A stretch of 64,000 nt of DNA, from contig JABWCD010000016.1 in assembly GCA_013359265.1 (NCBI GenBank), positions 122,962 through 186,961 on the forward strand, in the 5' to 3' direction. Under the pieces are notes generated by a model, which saw nothing but the letters and a program-made list of their open reading frames with translations, did no database searches and was not told where the DNA came from. Every line of letters starts with the position of its first letter. Position 1 is the stretch's first letter. Below are positions 18,555-28,493 of this stretch, in pieces. Both the position numbers and the translations under genes were made by a program. The DNA comes from Candidatus Hydrogenedentota bacterium. GTDB lineage: Bacteria; Hydrogenedentota; Hydrogenedentia; Hydrogenedentales; SLHB01.

Positions 18555-19130
18555 CTACTTCTTTATGCCTTCGATCGCGATGGTCAGGGTGACTTCCGTG
18601 CCGATGCCGTCCGGCATGTAGTTCATACCGAAATCCGCGCGGTTGATCACGAGCGTTGCGTCCCAGCCCGCGCGTTGTTCACCCTTCATGCCCTTGCCGG
18701 AGCCGACGAACTCGGCGCTCGCAGTAACCGATTTCGTTACGCCGTGGATCGTGAGATCGCCGGTAACGTCGTATTTGCCGTCGTCCTTTTTCTTGAACGA
18801 CGTGCTCTTGAACGTCATTGTCGGAAACTCGACAGTATTGAAAAAGTCCGGCCCTTTGAGGTGCTTGTCGCGGCCTGCATTTGCGGTGTCGATACTGTCG
18901 GTCTTCACTTCGATCTCGATGGAATTCTTTGAAGAGTCGGCAGAATCGATCGTGAACTTTCCGGAGCTCTCGTTGAATCGCCCGTAGGTGTAGCTCACGC
19001 CAAGGTGCTTGACGCGAAACAGGTAGTTCGAGTGGACGGCATCGATCTCGTACGTGTCGGCCGCAAACGCGGACACGGCGCCGAACAAGAATGCGAAAAC
19101 CAGGATGGCCGAAAGCATTGAGCGAAACAT
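18555..19130 (-). CDS. YceI-family periplasmic protein
   Basis: 191 residues from the ATG at 19130, with AAGGAGA seven to eight bases upstream. A signal peptide ends at VSAFA-AD. The lipocalin-like YceI barrel follows with its usual phrases: YEIDAVHSNYLFRVKHLGVS, KNSIEIEVKTDSIDT, HLKGPDFFNTVEFPTMTFKS, DLTIHGVTKSV and INRADFGMNY. YceI proteins bind polyisoprenoids or similar amphiphiles in the periplasm, which would suit a menaquinone-using cell, but the ligand is not shown. Confidence 0.93.
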   Translation of the reverse strand: MFRSMLSAILVFAFLFGAVSAFAADTYEIDAVHSNYLFRVKHLGVSYTYGRFNESSGKFTIDSADSSKNSIEIEVKTDSIDTANAGRDKHLKGPDFFNTVEFPTMTFKSTSFKKKDDGKYDVTGDLTIHGVTKSVTASAEFVGSGKGMKGEQRAGWDATLVINRADFGMNYMPDGIGTEVTLTIAIEGIKK

Positions 19131-19270
19131 AGAAGTCTCCTTCCTTGGGTTTAATCGAGATGCACCAGGTATGCGGGATAGGAAATGCCCGCGCAATACG
19201 GTTTTATTCCCATTCGGCCCCGTTCTATCACGCCATTGCGGCGCGCCCGAATAGGGGGGATAATGCGGCC

Positions 19271-20089
19271 ATGACGCGGCTAACGGTAATCGTATTCTCG
19301 GGGTTCGCCATGGCCTTCGCGGCGGCGGCGGGCGATGCTCCCATCCAAATCGAGTGGCGCGAAAACATACTTACCGTTTCGGGGGCGCACATTCCGGGAG
19401 GGAAGGTCGAGACGCTTTACCTGGAGGCGTTTTGCCGGAAGGGATCAACCAACCGGAAGTGGGAGGAGACCGTCATCCCGCACACGACGCGGCTCGCCGC
19501 GGTAAGCGCGGACAAGACGCGAATCGAATTGGAGAGCAGCGTTGAAGGAGGGGTGACGGTTACGCACGATATCCGCGCAAAGGACGATTGCGTGACGTTC
19601 GACCTCGAAATCACGAACACGACGGACAACCCCGTTGACATCGATTGGGCGCAGCCCTGTATGCGCGTGGGCGATTTTACCGGGCGCGGACGAGTCGACT
19701 ACATCGACAAGTGCTTCATCTTCACCGAGCGCGGCGCGACGATGCTCGACAAGACGCGTCGCACCGAGGACGCAATCTACAAGGGCGGGCAGGTCTATGT
19801 TCCGCGCGGTATCAATCGCGACGACGTGAACCCGCGGCCGCTCTCGCCCGATGTGCCGGTCAACAATTTGATCGGCTGCGTGTCCGCCGACGGAAACTGG
19901 CTGTTGGCCACGGCGTGGGACCAGACGCAGGAGCTGTTTCAGGGCATTATTACCTGTATTCACGCAGATTTTCGGATCAGCGGGCTGGGGCCGCGCGAGG
20001 TGAAGCGAATTCGAGGAGTACTGTATGTGGTGCCGAACGATCTCGATGCGCTGGTAAAGCGGTACGAAACGGACTTCCCGAATCGATAG
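19271..20089 (+). CDS. Secreted hypothetical protein
   Basis: 272 residues from the ATG at 19271, preceded by a G-rich patch. A signal peptide (MTRLTVIVFSGFAMAFAAAA-GD) precedes a beta-rich domain. Conserved-looking phrases include EWRENILTVSGAHIPGG, VTHDIRAKDDCVTFDLEITNTTDNPVDIDW and a tail ending RYETDFPNR. This looks like a galactose-mutarotase-like or CARDB-like beta-sandwich, but no family is certain. It is divergent from YceI and ends 16 bp before the convergent PhyH gene. Confidence 0.65.
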   Translation: MTRLTVIVFSGFAMAFAAAAGDAPIQIEWRENILTVSGAHIPGGKVETLYLEAFCRKGSTNRKWEETVIPHTTRLAAVSADKTRIELESSVEGGVTVTHDIRAKDDCVTFDLEITNTTDNPVDIDWAQPCMRVGDFTGRGRVDYIDKCFIFTERGATMLDKTRRTEDAIYKGGQVYVPRGINRDDVNPRPLSPDVPVNNLIGCVSADGNWLLATAWDQTQELFQGIITCIHADFRISGLGPREVKRIRGVLYVVPNDLDALVKRYETDFPNR

Positions 20090-20105
20090 CCCCCGCGTCG
20101 CGCGG

Positions 20106-21014
20106 TTAGCGGCGAATCAACTCCGCGGTAAGTGGACGCGCGCCGCCGACGCCGCCATAGCTGCCGCCGTGGCCGATCGGCGGACTGCCTATCCAACGCG
20201 GATCGATTGGCTCGTCCGCGCGTTGGTACCGCGTGTCGCATGAGAGGCGCACACGGCCCGACGGCGAACAGTTGTCGAGCGAGCCGTGCAGCATGAACAT
20301 CGTGACGATGAGGATGTCGCCTGCGCGGAAATTGGTCGAAAGCAGCCTGCAATCGCGTTCGTCCGCCAGCGCAACGGGATCCATCGTGACGTGGCCGGGG
20401 CGGCTCTTGTCCTTGTCGACGTCCATTCCGCGATAGTCCGCGATGAGATCGTCCCAACGGTGCGATCCCTCGACCAACAACATCGGCCCGTCTTCCAGCG
20501 GCGCGTCGCCGAGCGCGGTCCACACGGTGTACAGACGATCAGTGCCCTTGTTCATGTACACGTGATCGAAGTGGAATGCCGACGCGCGGCCCGGCGCCAT
20601 CGCACGCAGCCACAGGAAGTCGAACGGGCGCACGGGCCCGTCGAGAATGCGGCCCATGATATCGAGCATCGGGCCTGCGTGCGTGACGCGCCGAATCGCG
20701 GGGCCTTCGCATACGGACCGCCAGAACACGCCCAGGTCGGGATACATCTCCTCGCGCCGGCTCGTGCCCGTCGGCATGCCGTCAATTGCGGGCGTAAGGA
20801 TTTCGCCGACTTCGACCAACCGTGAAAACACCTCTTCGCGCGCTGCCAGCACTTCGTCCTTGTGGAGCACGTCGCGCAGAAGGAGGTAACCGTCGGCGTC
20901 GAGCGCGGCGCGCAACGACGCGCCGTCGTTCACGAGGTTCGTACGCTCGGTTAACATGCCGAAGCGATGCTCCGGAATCTCGTGGCCAAGGGACGTATAG
21001 GTTTTCGTCTGCAT
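20106..21014 (-). CDS. Phytanoyl-CoA dioxygenase (PhyH)-family oxygenase
   Basis: 302 residues from the ATG at 21014. The Fe(II)/2-oxoglutarate dioxygenase triad is visible: His148-x-Asp150 in AFHFDHVY and the distal His243 in FMLHGSLDN, with an arginine in GRVRLSCDTR for 2-oxoglutarate. The N-terminal DGYLLLRDVLHKDEVLAAREE segment is typical of the family. It hydroxylates a small organic substrate that cannot be told from sequence; these enzymes are numerous in Planctomycetes-like bacteria. Confidence 0.85.
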   Translation of the reverse strand: MQTKTYTSLGHEIPEHRFGMLTERTNLVNDGASLRAALDADGYLLLRDVLHKDEVLAAREEVFSRLVEVGEILTPAIDGMPTGTSRREEMYPDLGVFWRSVCEGPAIRRVTHAGPMLDIMGRILDGPVRPFDFLWLRAMAPGRASAFHFDHVYMNKGTDRLYTVWTALGDAPLEDGPMLLVEGSHRWDDLIADYRGMDVDKDKSRPGHVTMDPVALADERDCRLLSTNFRAGDILIVTMFMLHGSLDNCSPSGRVRLSCDTRYQRADEPIDPRWIGSPPIGHGGSYGGVGGARPLTAELIRR

Positions 21015-21122
21015 GGAGGGCCGCCCGCAACGAGCATAGATCGCGAAGCGCGGCAAAATAAAGGACAATGGGACAGCAGGCGCCAACGCCGCTAACCGCA
21101 TGGATAAGGCGATGCGAGTCGC

Positions 21123-21818
21123 TTACGGCTTCCGCAGGGGGCGGATTTCGACTTCGCTAATGACCGTTCCGGGCGCCGTCCGAAGCACGTCGCGAATGGC
21201 CGCGCCGACTTCCGCCGGCGTTAGTTTCCACGAGTGGTCTTCCGTGGGATCGTGGCGGTGGGACTCGGAGTCCACCGACCCGGGATAGACCGTAGTCACT
21301 TTGATTCCGAACTCACGGAGTTCGTGGAATAACGATTGCGAAAACCCCGTCACGGCGAATTTTGTCGCGGCGTATCCGCTGCCTCCAGGCAATGGAACTT
21401 TGCCGGAGATGGACGAAATATTCACGATGTGGCCGTGGCCCTGCGTTTTGAAGTAGGGGAGGACCGCGCGCGTCGCGTGGAACACGCCGTTGATGTTGGT
21501 GTCCACCATTTCGCGCCATTCGTCAGGTGCGATGTCAAACACGTTCTTGCGTACGACGAGGCCTGCGTTGTTCACCAGCGCATCGACCCCTCCCAGGCCT
21601 TCCACGATCGCGGCGATCGCAAGCGTCGTGCTATCCGGGTCGCGCAAATCGCAGGCCGCCGTGAAACAGGCGCCGCCTTGTTCTTCGATGCTTTGGCGGA
21701 CGTCCTCGAGCAGGTCACGCGAGCGCGCGATGAGTCCGACTTCAAACCCATCCATCGCGAGGAACGACGCGATGCCTTTGCCGATCCCCTTGCTCGCGCC
21801 GGTGACGATGACCTTCAT
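21123..21818 (-). CDS. Short-chain dehydrogenase/reductase
   Basis: 231 residues, classical SDR. The nucleotide site TGASKGIG is at residues 6-13, the NNAG motif at 83-86, the catalytic serine is likely Ser136 in NISSISG, and YxxxK is Tyr149/Lys153 in GYAATKF. It is closest in style to 3-ketoacyl-ACP reductase-like SDRs, with a shortened C-terminus. It begins four bases after the response-regulator stop and is the last gene of the minus-strand run from 30308. Confidence 0.9.
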   Translation of the reverse strand: MKVIVTGASKGIGKGIASFLAMDGFEVGLIARSRDLLEDVRQSIEEQGGACFTAACDLRDPDSTTLAIAAIVEGLGGVDALVNNAGLVVRKNVFDIAPDEWREMVDTNINGVFHATRAVLPYFKTQGHGHIVNISSISGKVPLPGGSGYAATKFAVTGFSQSLFHELREFGIKVTTVYPGSVDSESHRHDPTEDHSWKLTPAEVGAAIRDVLRTAPGTVISEVEIRPLRKP

Positions 21819-21822
21819 TCGG

Positions 21823-22281
21823 CTACGAAGGGCCCGCGCCTATTGCCGCGTCGGGGGACTCCCGGCCGTTGCCCAGCGCCTGCGCGACCGCGCTCAGGAA
21901 CGGCTCGCGCTCGATCGGCTTGGTGAAGGTGTGCAACGCGCCGAATTCGCGCGCGCACTCGAGATTGAACTCGGTGTTGAACGCGTGCACGCTGCCGGAC
22001 ATCGCGATGAACCGGGCCTGAGGATAGTCGCGCCACACTTCGAGCATGGTCTCCATGCCGTTCATTCCCGGCATCACCATATCGGTGATGATGAGGTCCG
22101 CCGGCCGCTCGGAGTATTTGTGCAACGCTTCGCGGCCGTCGCCCGCTTCGTCCACGTCATACCCGGCATGTTCGAGGATGGCGCGAACGGACGCGCGGAA
22201 GGATTCATTGTCATCGATCAGTAGAATTCGCCCCCGCGGGCGCGCGCGTTCCGCGGTTGCCTGTACGTCTGCATCTATCAC
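21823..22281 (-). CDS. Single-domain response regulator
   Basis: 152 residues containing only a receiver domain: acidic pair in LLIDDNESFR, phosphoacceptor Asp67 in ITDMVMPGMNG, and the conserved lysine in HTFTKPIERE. There is no output domain, so it probably acts as a phosphorelay intermediate or by protein contact (CheY-like). No kinase is next to it; the nearest hybrid kinase is at 56968. It starts two bases after the HEPN stop, so it is probably translated from the same message as the toxin-antitoxin pair. Confidence 0.9.
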   Translation of the reverse strand: MIDADVQATAERARPRGRILLIDDNESFRASVRAILEHAGYDVDEAGDGREALHKYSERPADLIITDMVMPGMNGMETMLEVWRDYPQARFIAMSGSVHAFNTEFNLECAREFGALHTFTKPIEREPFLSAVAQALGNGRESPDAAIGAGPS

Positions 22282-22283
22282 GT

Positions 22284-22745
22284 TTACCCCCCTCGGAACT
22301 CCCCACCGGCTGGCGCCGTTCCATCGCCCAATTCGGGAAGGTCTTTTACAGAACCCGACAGCGTGGCGTGAATGGCGTCCAGTACGATTCGCGCCATTGC
22401 AATCGCGTCCGCTGCTTCCTCCTTTGATACCGATCCGAGTTGCGTGTAATCGTCCTCCAATCGCTTCTCGAACAGTGCATGCAAACTCTTCGAAACCTGC
22501 TTTTCGATCCGGCCCGTCTTAACAAACGCCACATCGAACAGCGTAATGGCCCTCGCGTGACTGCGCGCGGCCAATGTTTCAACTTCAAGAAGCGCGCTAA
22601 CGGCGTAGAGCGATGCGTAGTACGCGCGATTGACGACGGAACGGCCGCTTCCCCCTCCCTCCAGAACGAGACACGCATCGTAAAACGTCTCGCGCGCCCG
22701 CGACCAATGCAATGCCGCGAGCTCGCGTTTGTCCCCATCCGTCAA
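22284..22745 (-). CDS. HEPN-domain protein, predicted RNase toxin
   Basis: 153 residues of the HEPN/UPF0332 helical fold: NRAYYASLYAVSALLEVETL, then ARSHARAITLFDVAFVKTGRIEKQVSKSLHALF. The RNase signature R-x4-6-H is met by Arg119-x6-His126 (RIVLDAIH). Translation starts with TTG at 22745, overlapping the MNT stop as TTGA; the nearby ATG is in another frame. With the upstream nucleotidyltransferase it forms a HepT/MntA-type (type VII) toxin-antitoxin pair, in which the MNT partner is known to adenylylate and silence HEPN. Confidence 0.85.
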   Translation of the reverse strand: MTDGDKRELAALHWSRARETFYDACLVLEGGGSGRSVVNRAYYASLYAVSALLEVETLAARSHARAITLFDVAFVKTGRIEKQVSKSLHALFEKRLEDDYTQLGSVSKEEAADAIAMARIVLDAIHATLSGSVKDLPELGDGTAPAGGEFRGG

Positions 22746-23062
22746 ATGACGACGCCTTCCATCTCGATTGAGCGCACGAATCCGGATTGGGACAAGAGCG
22801 GCCCCTCGAGTCGCTCACGGGTAAGAACCACGGGCGCAAGGAGCACCTCGAATTCGAGGCTGATTTCCCATGCTACATCGGATATAACTTGCCGGACATC
22901 GCGGTCCACGCGCTCCACGATGACGAGAACGTCGAAGTCCGAGTCCGAGCGCGCATCGCCCCGGGCGCGCGAGCCGAACAGAAGAACGCTTGACACGGGT
23001 ACGCAAGCGTCCTTTAGTCGCCTCTTAAACTCGGCGACTATTTGGCGATCGGCGGTATTCAT
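22742..23062 (-). CDS. MNT nucleotidyltransferase, predicted antitoxin
   Basis: 106 residues from the ATG at 23062. The minimal nucleotidyltransferase signature GSRARGDARSDSDFD is at 30-44 with metal ligands Asp42 and Asp44. The third acidic position appears to be Glu (Glu70 or Glu72 in LEFEVLL) rather than the usual Asp. It precedes and overlaps the HEPN gene by four bases. Family knowledge (MntA) suggests it AMPylates the HEPN toxin. The longer open frame upstream overlaps the preceding gene and is rejected. Confidence 0.85.
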   Translation of the reverse strand: MNTADRQIVAEFKRRLKDACVPVSSVLLFGSRARGDARSDSDFDVLVIVERVDRDVRQVISDVAWEISLEFEVLLAPVVLTRERLEGPLLSQSGFVRSIEMEGVVI

Positions 23063-23115
23063 ACGTGGATATTGTACGGCCCGCGCCCCATTCGCGCAAG
23101 GGCCTCTATACTTGG

Positions 23116-24417
23116 CTACTTTTGTGCAAGCCAGTTGTAGATTGGCCGCGAATCCAATCTCACCAATTCGAACAATGCTGCGACCATGCGCACGCCTGCC
23201 TCGTCGAATTGGTTGGGGTTGACAAACTCCCAGACGATACGGTGATCCGGGGTGACCTCGAATGCGCGGCCGTTGTCCGTTTCCGTAATGAGGGTATTGC
23301 CGTTCTCCAGCCGCTGGACCGAGCCGCACCATTCCGAGTAGAACGGCGCGCCTACGTCACCGGGGTGCGACCAGACAGTCGACTGGGTGTTGGGTTCGAT
23401 TTCGAGAACACGCGATTGTTCGCCCGCGCCACGATTGTCGAATACGATCAGGTTTCCATTTGGCAGGAGGGTGGGCTCGTGCTGCGCCTTCGTGATGCCG
23501 GTCAAGGCCCACGGCAAGGTCTGCCGCTCGATGTCCACCACGGCAATCGTGTTCAATTCCAGAATCGAAATCAGCAGGTTGCCTCGGGCGAAGGCGGGGT
23601 TCGCGTTCGCGTGCGCGCCATCGAGCCAGTTCAACGTGTTGGCGTGAAGCACGTCGCCACGCGCGGGGAGCCACTGCGCAAGCGATGCGTACGGCGACGC
23701 ATTAAGACAATCCAGCAATGATACGTGTTTGATCTCCACGCCATCGGGGTCGAGTAGCGCAATACCGTTGTCGAGGATGTCGCCTCGTTCTTCGCTTGTC
23801 AGCACCAACACATTGCCCTCCGGTGTCAGTTCCACGTCGTGATGACACCCACGCGTGTACGACCAGAGGACATGCGAATCTTTGCCCAACTTCACGAGCG
23901 CCATTCCCTCGAAAACGACAAGCAGACTTCCGTCGGGAAGGAGGCGCGCGCGGCGCCACGATTCGCGTGCCGCGTCGCGCACATGCGCAGGCGGCGTATA
24001 TCCGGGTATCGCGACATTCAAAGGACAGCGCCACGTATGCAGCGTCACGCCATCCATATCCATGAGCACCGCTTCCGGCGCATGGCCGGACGTGTATAGA
24101 TTCAGACCGTTAGACGCCGCGGAGGAATCGTGAATCGTTACGCCGTGCTGGGACGTGGCGGGTTGCGTGCCCGCTGCATACCCCATTGCGTTAAGCGTGG
24201 ATGCAGTCTCTGCGTCGATGTTCCGTGTTCTGTCCTGCAACGGGAACGCGTCGCCTTTGAACGGGCGGGCGCTCACAGGCTGCCCCGGCGCAATGCGCGC
24301 ACGAAGCGCGTCGCGCAGTTCGAGCGGGAGCCATTCGTTGCGGTGCGCAAGATAACCGAGCCCAAACGCGATCGCCAAAATAACGACGAACAGCGCGACG
24401 TACGCCACGCGATTCAT
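23116..24417 (-). CDS. Membrane-anchored arylsulfotransferase-like beta-propeller protein
   Basis: 433 residues from the ATG at 24417. One N-terminal membrane helix (MNRVAYVALFVVILAIAFGLGYLA) anchors a propeller with repeated blade phrases such as LLPDGSLLVVFEG, LTPEGNVLVLTSEE, LLPNGNLIVFDNRG and LENGNTLITETDNGR. This pattern is typical of ASST/arylsulfotransferase-family proteins. HHDVEL and QHEPTLLPNGN could carry active-site histidines, but I cannot confirm sulfotransferase activity. It begins two bases after the ABC ATPase stop, so it is part of that transcript. Confidence 0.75.
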   Translation of the reverse strand: MNRVAYVALFVVILAIAFGLGYLAHRNEWLPLELRDALRARIAPGQPVSARPFKGDAFPLQDRTRNIDAETASTLNAMGYAAGTQPATSQHGVTIHDSSAASNGLNLYTSGHAPEAVLMDMDGVTLHTWRCPLNVAIPGYTPPAHVRDAARESWRRARLLPDGSLLVVFEGMALVKLGKDSHVLWSYTRGCHHDVELTPEGNVLVLTSEERGDILDNGIALLDPDGVEIKHVSLLDCLNASPYASLAQWLPARGDVLHANTLNWLDGAHANANPAFARGNLLISILELNTIAVVDIERQTLPWALTGITKAQHEPTLLPNGNLIVFDNRGAGEQSRVLEIEPNTQSTVWSHPGDVGAPFYSEWCGSVQRLENGNTLITETDNGRAFEVTPDHRIVWEFVNPNQFDEAGVRMVAALFELVRLDSRPIYNWLAQK

Positions 24418-24419
24418 GG

Positions 24420-25414
24420 CTAACCGATGTCCCCGGGGGCGTGAATGTGACACGCGGCGGAGTGGCCCGCGTCGCGCTCGTGCAGCGCCTGCAAGCGTTT
24501 CTTGCACGATGCCTGCGCATCGGGACAGCGCGGGTGAAAATGGCAACCGCTCGGCGGGCGGATGGGGCTCGGCACGTCGCCGGTCAAGATTTGACGTTCG
24601 TGTTTCGCGTCAGGGTCCGGCGCCGGCGCCGCGGAAAGCAGCGCCTTCGTGTACGGATGTACAGGGCGCTCAAAGATGTCGGTGACGGAGCCGAACTCAA
24701 CGATACGCCCGAGATACATCACTGCGACTTTGTCGGAGATGTGGCGAATGACGCTGAGGTCGTGGCCGATAAACAAGTAGGTCAGGCCGAGTTTATTCTG
24801 AAGCTCCTCCATCAGGTTCAGAATCTGCGCCTGAATCGAAACGTCCAACGCGGAGACTGGTTCGTCGGCGACGATGAGATCGGGCTCGACCGCGAGGGCG
24901 CGGGCAATCCCGATGCGCTGGCGCTGGCCGCCGCTGAATTCGTGTGGATACCGGTCCGCACTTTCCGGCGGCAGGCCAACGAGATCGAGCAGTTCCATGA
25001 CGCGATCGCGGCGTTTGCCCCGAGGCGCGAGCTTGTGTGTCTTCAGGATTTCGGCAAGGACGGAGTAAACGGTCATGCGCGGGTTGAGCGATCCAAACGG
25101 GTCTTGAAAAACGATCTGCACGCGCCGCCGAAGCGCGCGCAGTTCGCGCCGGCCCAGCGACGACACTGAAATGCCGTCGAACAATACTTTGCCGGCCGTC
25201 GGTTCGATGAGCCGCAATATGGCGCGTCCGCAGGTCGTCTTGCCGCTTCCGCTTTCACCGACAAGGCTCAGCGTTTCGCCGCGCGCGATCTGAAACGATA
25301 CGCCGTCCACCGCGCGGACCGCGCCGGCCACGCGCGAGAACACGCCCCTCCGTATCGGAAAGTGCACGACGAGATCGCGCACATCGAGCAAGGGGCCCGC
25401 GATAGCGTGTGCGC

Positions 25415-25418
<4 letters not shown>
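24420..25418 (-). CDS. Oligo/dipeptide ABC transporter ATPase (OppF/DppF-like)
   Basis: 332 residues. Walker [11 protein letters not shown]-loop [11 protein letters not shown], signature SGGQRQR, Walker [13 protein letters not shown] and H-loop HDLS are all present. The C-terminal oligopeptide-ABC extension [15 protein letters not shown] has the Cys/His pattern of this subfamily (an iron-sulfur site in some members). It powers import together with the OppD-like subunit. The start overlaps the upstream ATPase gene by four bases. Confidence 0.93.
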
Positions 25419-26454
<1,036 letters not shown>

Positions 26455-26458
<4 letters not shown>

Positions 26459-27489
26459 TCGCGTAACCTCGGGTCCATCGCGTCGCGCAAGCCCGCGCCA
26501 ACGAGATTAAACGCGGTTACCGTCACGAAGATTGCCAGTCCCGGATACACAACGAGCCACCATGCGCCACGCGGCAGGTACGACTTCGACTGCGACAGAA
26601 TCTCTCCCCAGCTTGCTGTAGGCGGAGGCACGCCGAATCCAAGAAAGCTAAGCGCGGACTCAATGACGATGGCGCCGGCGACACCAAACGTGGCGCTTAC
26701 AAGCACGGGCGACAGCGCGTTGGGCAAGAGGTGGCGAAAGATTATACGGCCGTCGCTGAGTCCACTTGCACGCGCGGCCAACGTGAACTCGACATTTCGC
26801 AGCTTGAGCATCTCGCCACGAACGAGCCGGGCTATTCCGGTCCATCCGGTGATGCCGAGCACAATCATTATGTTCCAGATGCTGGGCGGCAACAGGCTTA
26901 CCAAGGTGATGATAAGCACAAAGACCGGAAACAACGTCACGATTTCGATTAGCCGCATGATGATTGTATCGGTTTTACCAAGGTAGAAGCCGGCCAACGC
27001 GCCAAGCACAACACCGATAACGACGGAAATGCCTTCCGCCACAAATCCGACGGACATGGAAATGCGCGTGCCCCACACGATACGGCTCAATACATCGCGG
27101 CCACGGTCGTCGGTCCCCAGCCAGTGTTGTGCCGATGGCGGTCTTAGCCTGTGCATGAGGTTCGATTGGTCAGGCGCGTGGGGTACGAGCGGCCACACGC
27201 CAACGTCTCCCGGCGCGGGCTTCCATGCGGAGAAGTCGAACCCGACCAATTCCTCATGAGTTCGCACGTTGGGGAACCAGAACGTTTTTCCGTCTTTCTT
27301 CATGTATATGGGAACGCCGCCCGCAATAAAGGGGGCGGCAACGGCAATTCCGCCGAGCAGAACGAGCAGTAGCAGTGCGGCGACCGACGCGCGCCGTCTG
27401 CGAAACTGACGAGCCACGAGTCTCGAATAGCTTTGCTTTTCGTGGCGCCGTGGCCTAGCTATCTCGATGGGGTTGGGCGCGGCGCTCAT
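26455..27489 (-). CDS. Oligo/dipeptide ABC transporter permease (OppC/DppC-like)
   Basis: 344 residues with about six membrane helices. Recognisable OppC features are [23 protein letters not shown] before the core, the EAA loop [23 protein letters not shown] that contacts the ATPases, and a final [17 protein letters not shown]. An ~80-residue periplasmic segment between TM1 and TM2 ([23 protein letters not shown]) is larger than in E. coli OppC and is common in DppC/OppC variants of other phyla. It overlaps both neighbours. Confidence 0.93.
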
Positions 27490-28481
27490 TCGAATTTGAT
27501 CCTCGGATCGGTAAGCGCGTAGAGAATGTCGGAGAGTATCAGTCCCAGCAGCGTCAGGAATGCCGAAAACGTAAGAATTCCCATAACGGTTGGGTAGTCG
27601 CGACTCAGCACAGCCTCGAAGCTGAGACGACCCATGCCAGGAATCGAGAAGATGTTCTCAATGATTACGCTACCGCCAATCAATGCGGGCAGCAGCGTTG
27701 CCAGCAGAGTAATGATCGGAATGAGCGAATTCCGCATCGCGTACTTGAAAATGACAATCTTCTCCGAAAACCCGTACGCACGCGCGGTGCGTATATAGTC
27801 TTGACGAATTACGTCAATCATTCCGGAACGCGAGAACTGCGAGATCTCGGCAAGACTGCCGTAGGTGAGACAGAATACCGGCAGCACCAGGTGCCACATT
27901 CGGTCCGCCAGAAACTGCCCCCACGTCATCCTTTCGAATTCGAGACTGTTCAGGCCGTAGATCGGAAACCAACTGAACGGGTGCCCGCTGCCGAGGAAGT
28001 AGATGAGCAGCATGGCTACCCAGAAACTGGGCAGGCTGTATAACAGGAACAGAACAAACGTGGTGGCGGCGTCTCCCCATGTTCGCTGGTGAGTCGCGGA
28101 GTAAACGCCGATAGGTACCGAAAACAGATAGATGAGAAATATCGAAATGATATTAATTTGTAGCGTGACGGGGACCGCTTCCAGAATCTTGTCGCGCACG
28201 GGCCGGCGATCTTTGAATGATGTGCCGAAGTCGAGAGTGCACATTCGGCCGAGCCAGAGCGCGTATTGCTGCCACACCGGCTTGTCGAGGCCGTAAAGCT
28301 TTTTCGTTTGCTCGATAAGCTCGGGTGAAACAGTGCCCGCGCCCATCGTGCCCTGCAGCTTTTGCAGCCGCAGCATCACGGGATTGCCCGGCATCAACTG
28401 GAGCATGATGAACGTGATCAGGCTAATCCCGATAAATGACGGGACAATCAGCATCAGCCTGCGAATCAAGTAGGCCTTCAT
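27486..28481 (-). CDS. Oligo/dipeptide ABC transporter permease (OppB/DppB-like)
   Basis: 331 residues with about six membrane helices. The N-terminus MKAYLIRRLMLIVPSFIGISLITFIMLQLMPG is the family hallmark. The EAA loop reads RTARAYGFSEKIVIFKYAMRNSLIPI and the C-terminus ends LTDPRIKFE. It forms the membrane pore with the OppC-like partner, whose start it overlaps by four bases. The gap to the binding-protein gene is only 12 bp. Confidence 0.93.
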   Translation of the reverse strand: MKAYLIRRLMLIVPSFIGISLITFIMLQLMPGNPVMLRLQKLQGTMGAGTVSPELIEQTKKLYGLDKPVWQQYALWLGRMCTLDFGTSFKDRRPVRDKILEAVPVTLQINIISIFLIYLFSVPIGVYSATHQRTWGDAATTFVLFLLYSLPSFWVAMLLIYFLGSGHPFSWFPIYGLNSLEFERMTWGQFLADRMWHLVLPVFCLTYGSLAEISQFSRSGMIDVIRQDYIRTARAYGFSEKIVIFKYAMRNSLIPIITLLATLLPALIGGSVIIENIFSIPGMGRLSFEAVLSRDYPTVMGILTFSAFLTLLGLILSDILYALTDPRIKFE

Positions 28482-28493
28482 GCGGCGATCGCG

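Noticed and set aside
22346..22738. Alternative HEPN frame from the ATG at 22738
   Set aside because: Out of frame with the HEPN motifs; the TTG at 22745 fits the overlap and the family.
22742..23332. MNT start at 23332
   Set aside because: It would overlap the arylsulfotransferase-like gene, and the extra residues have no MNT features.
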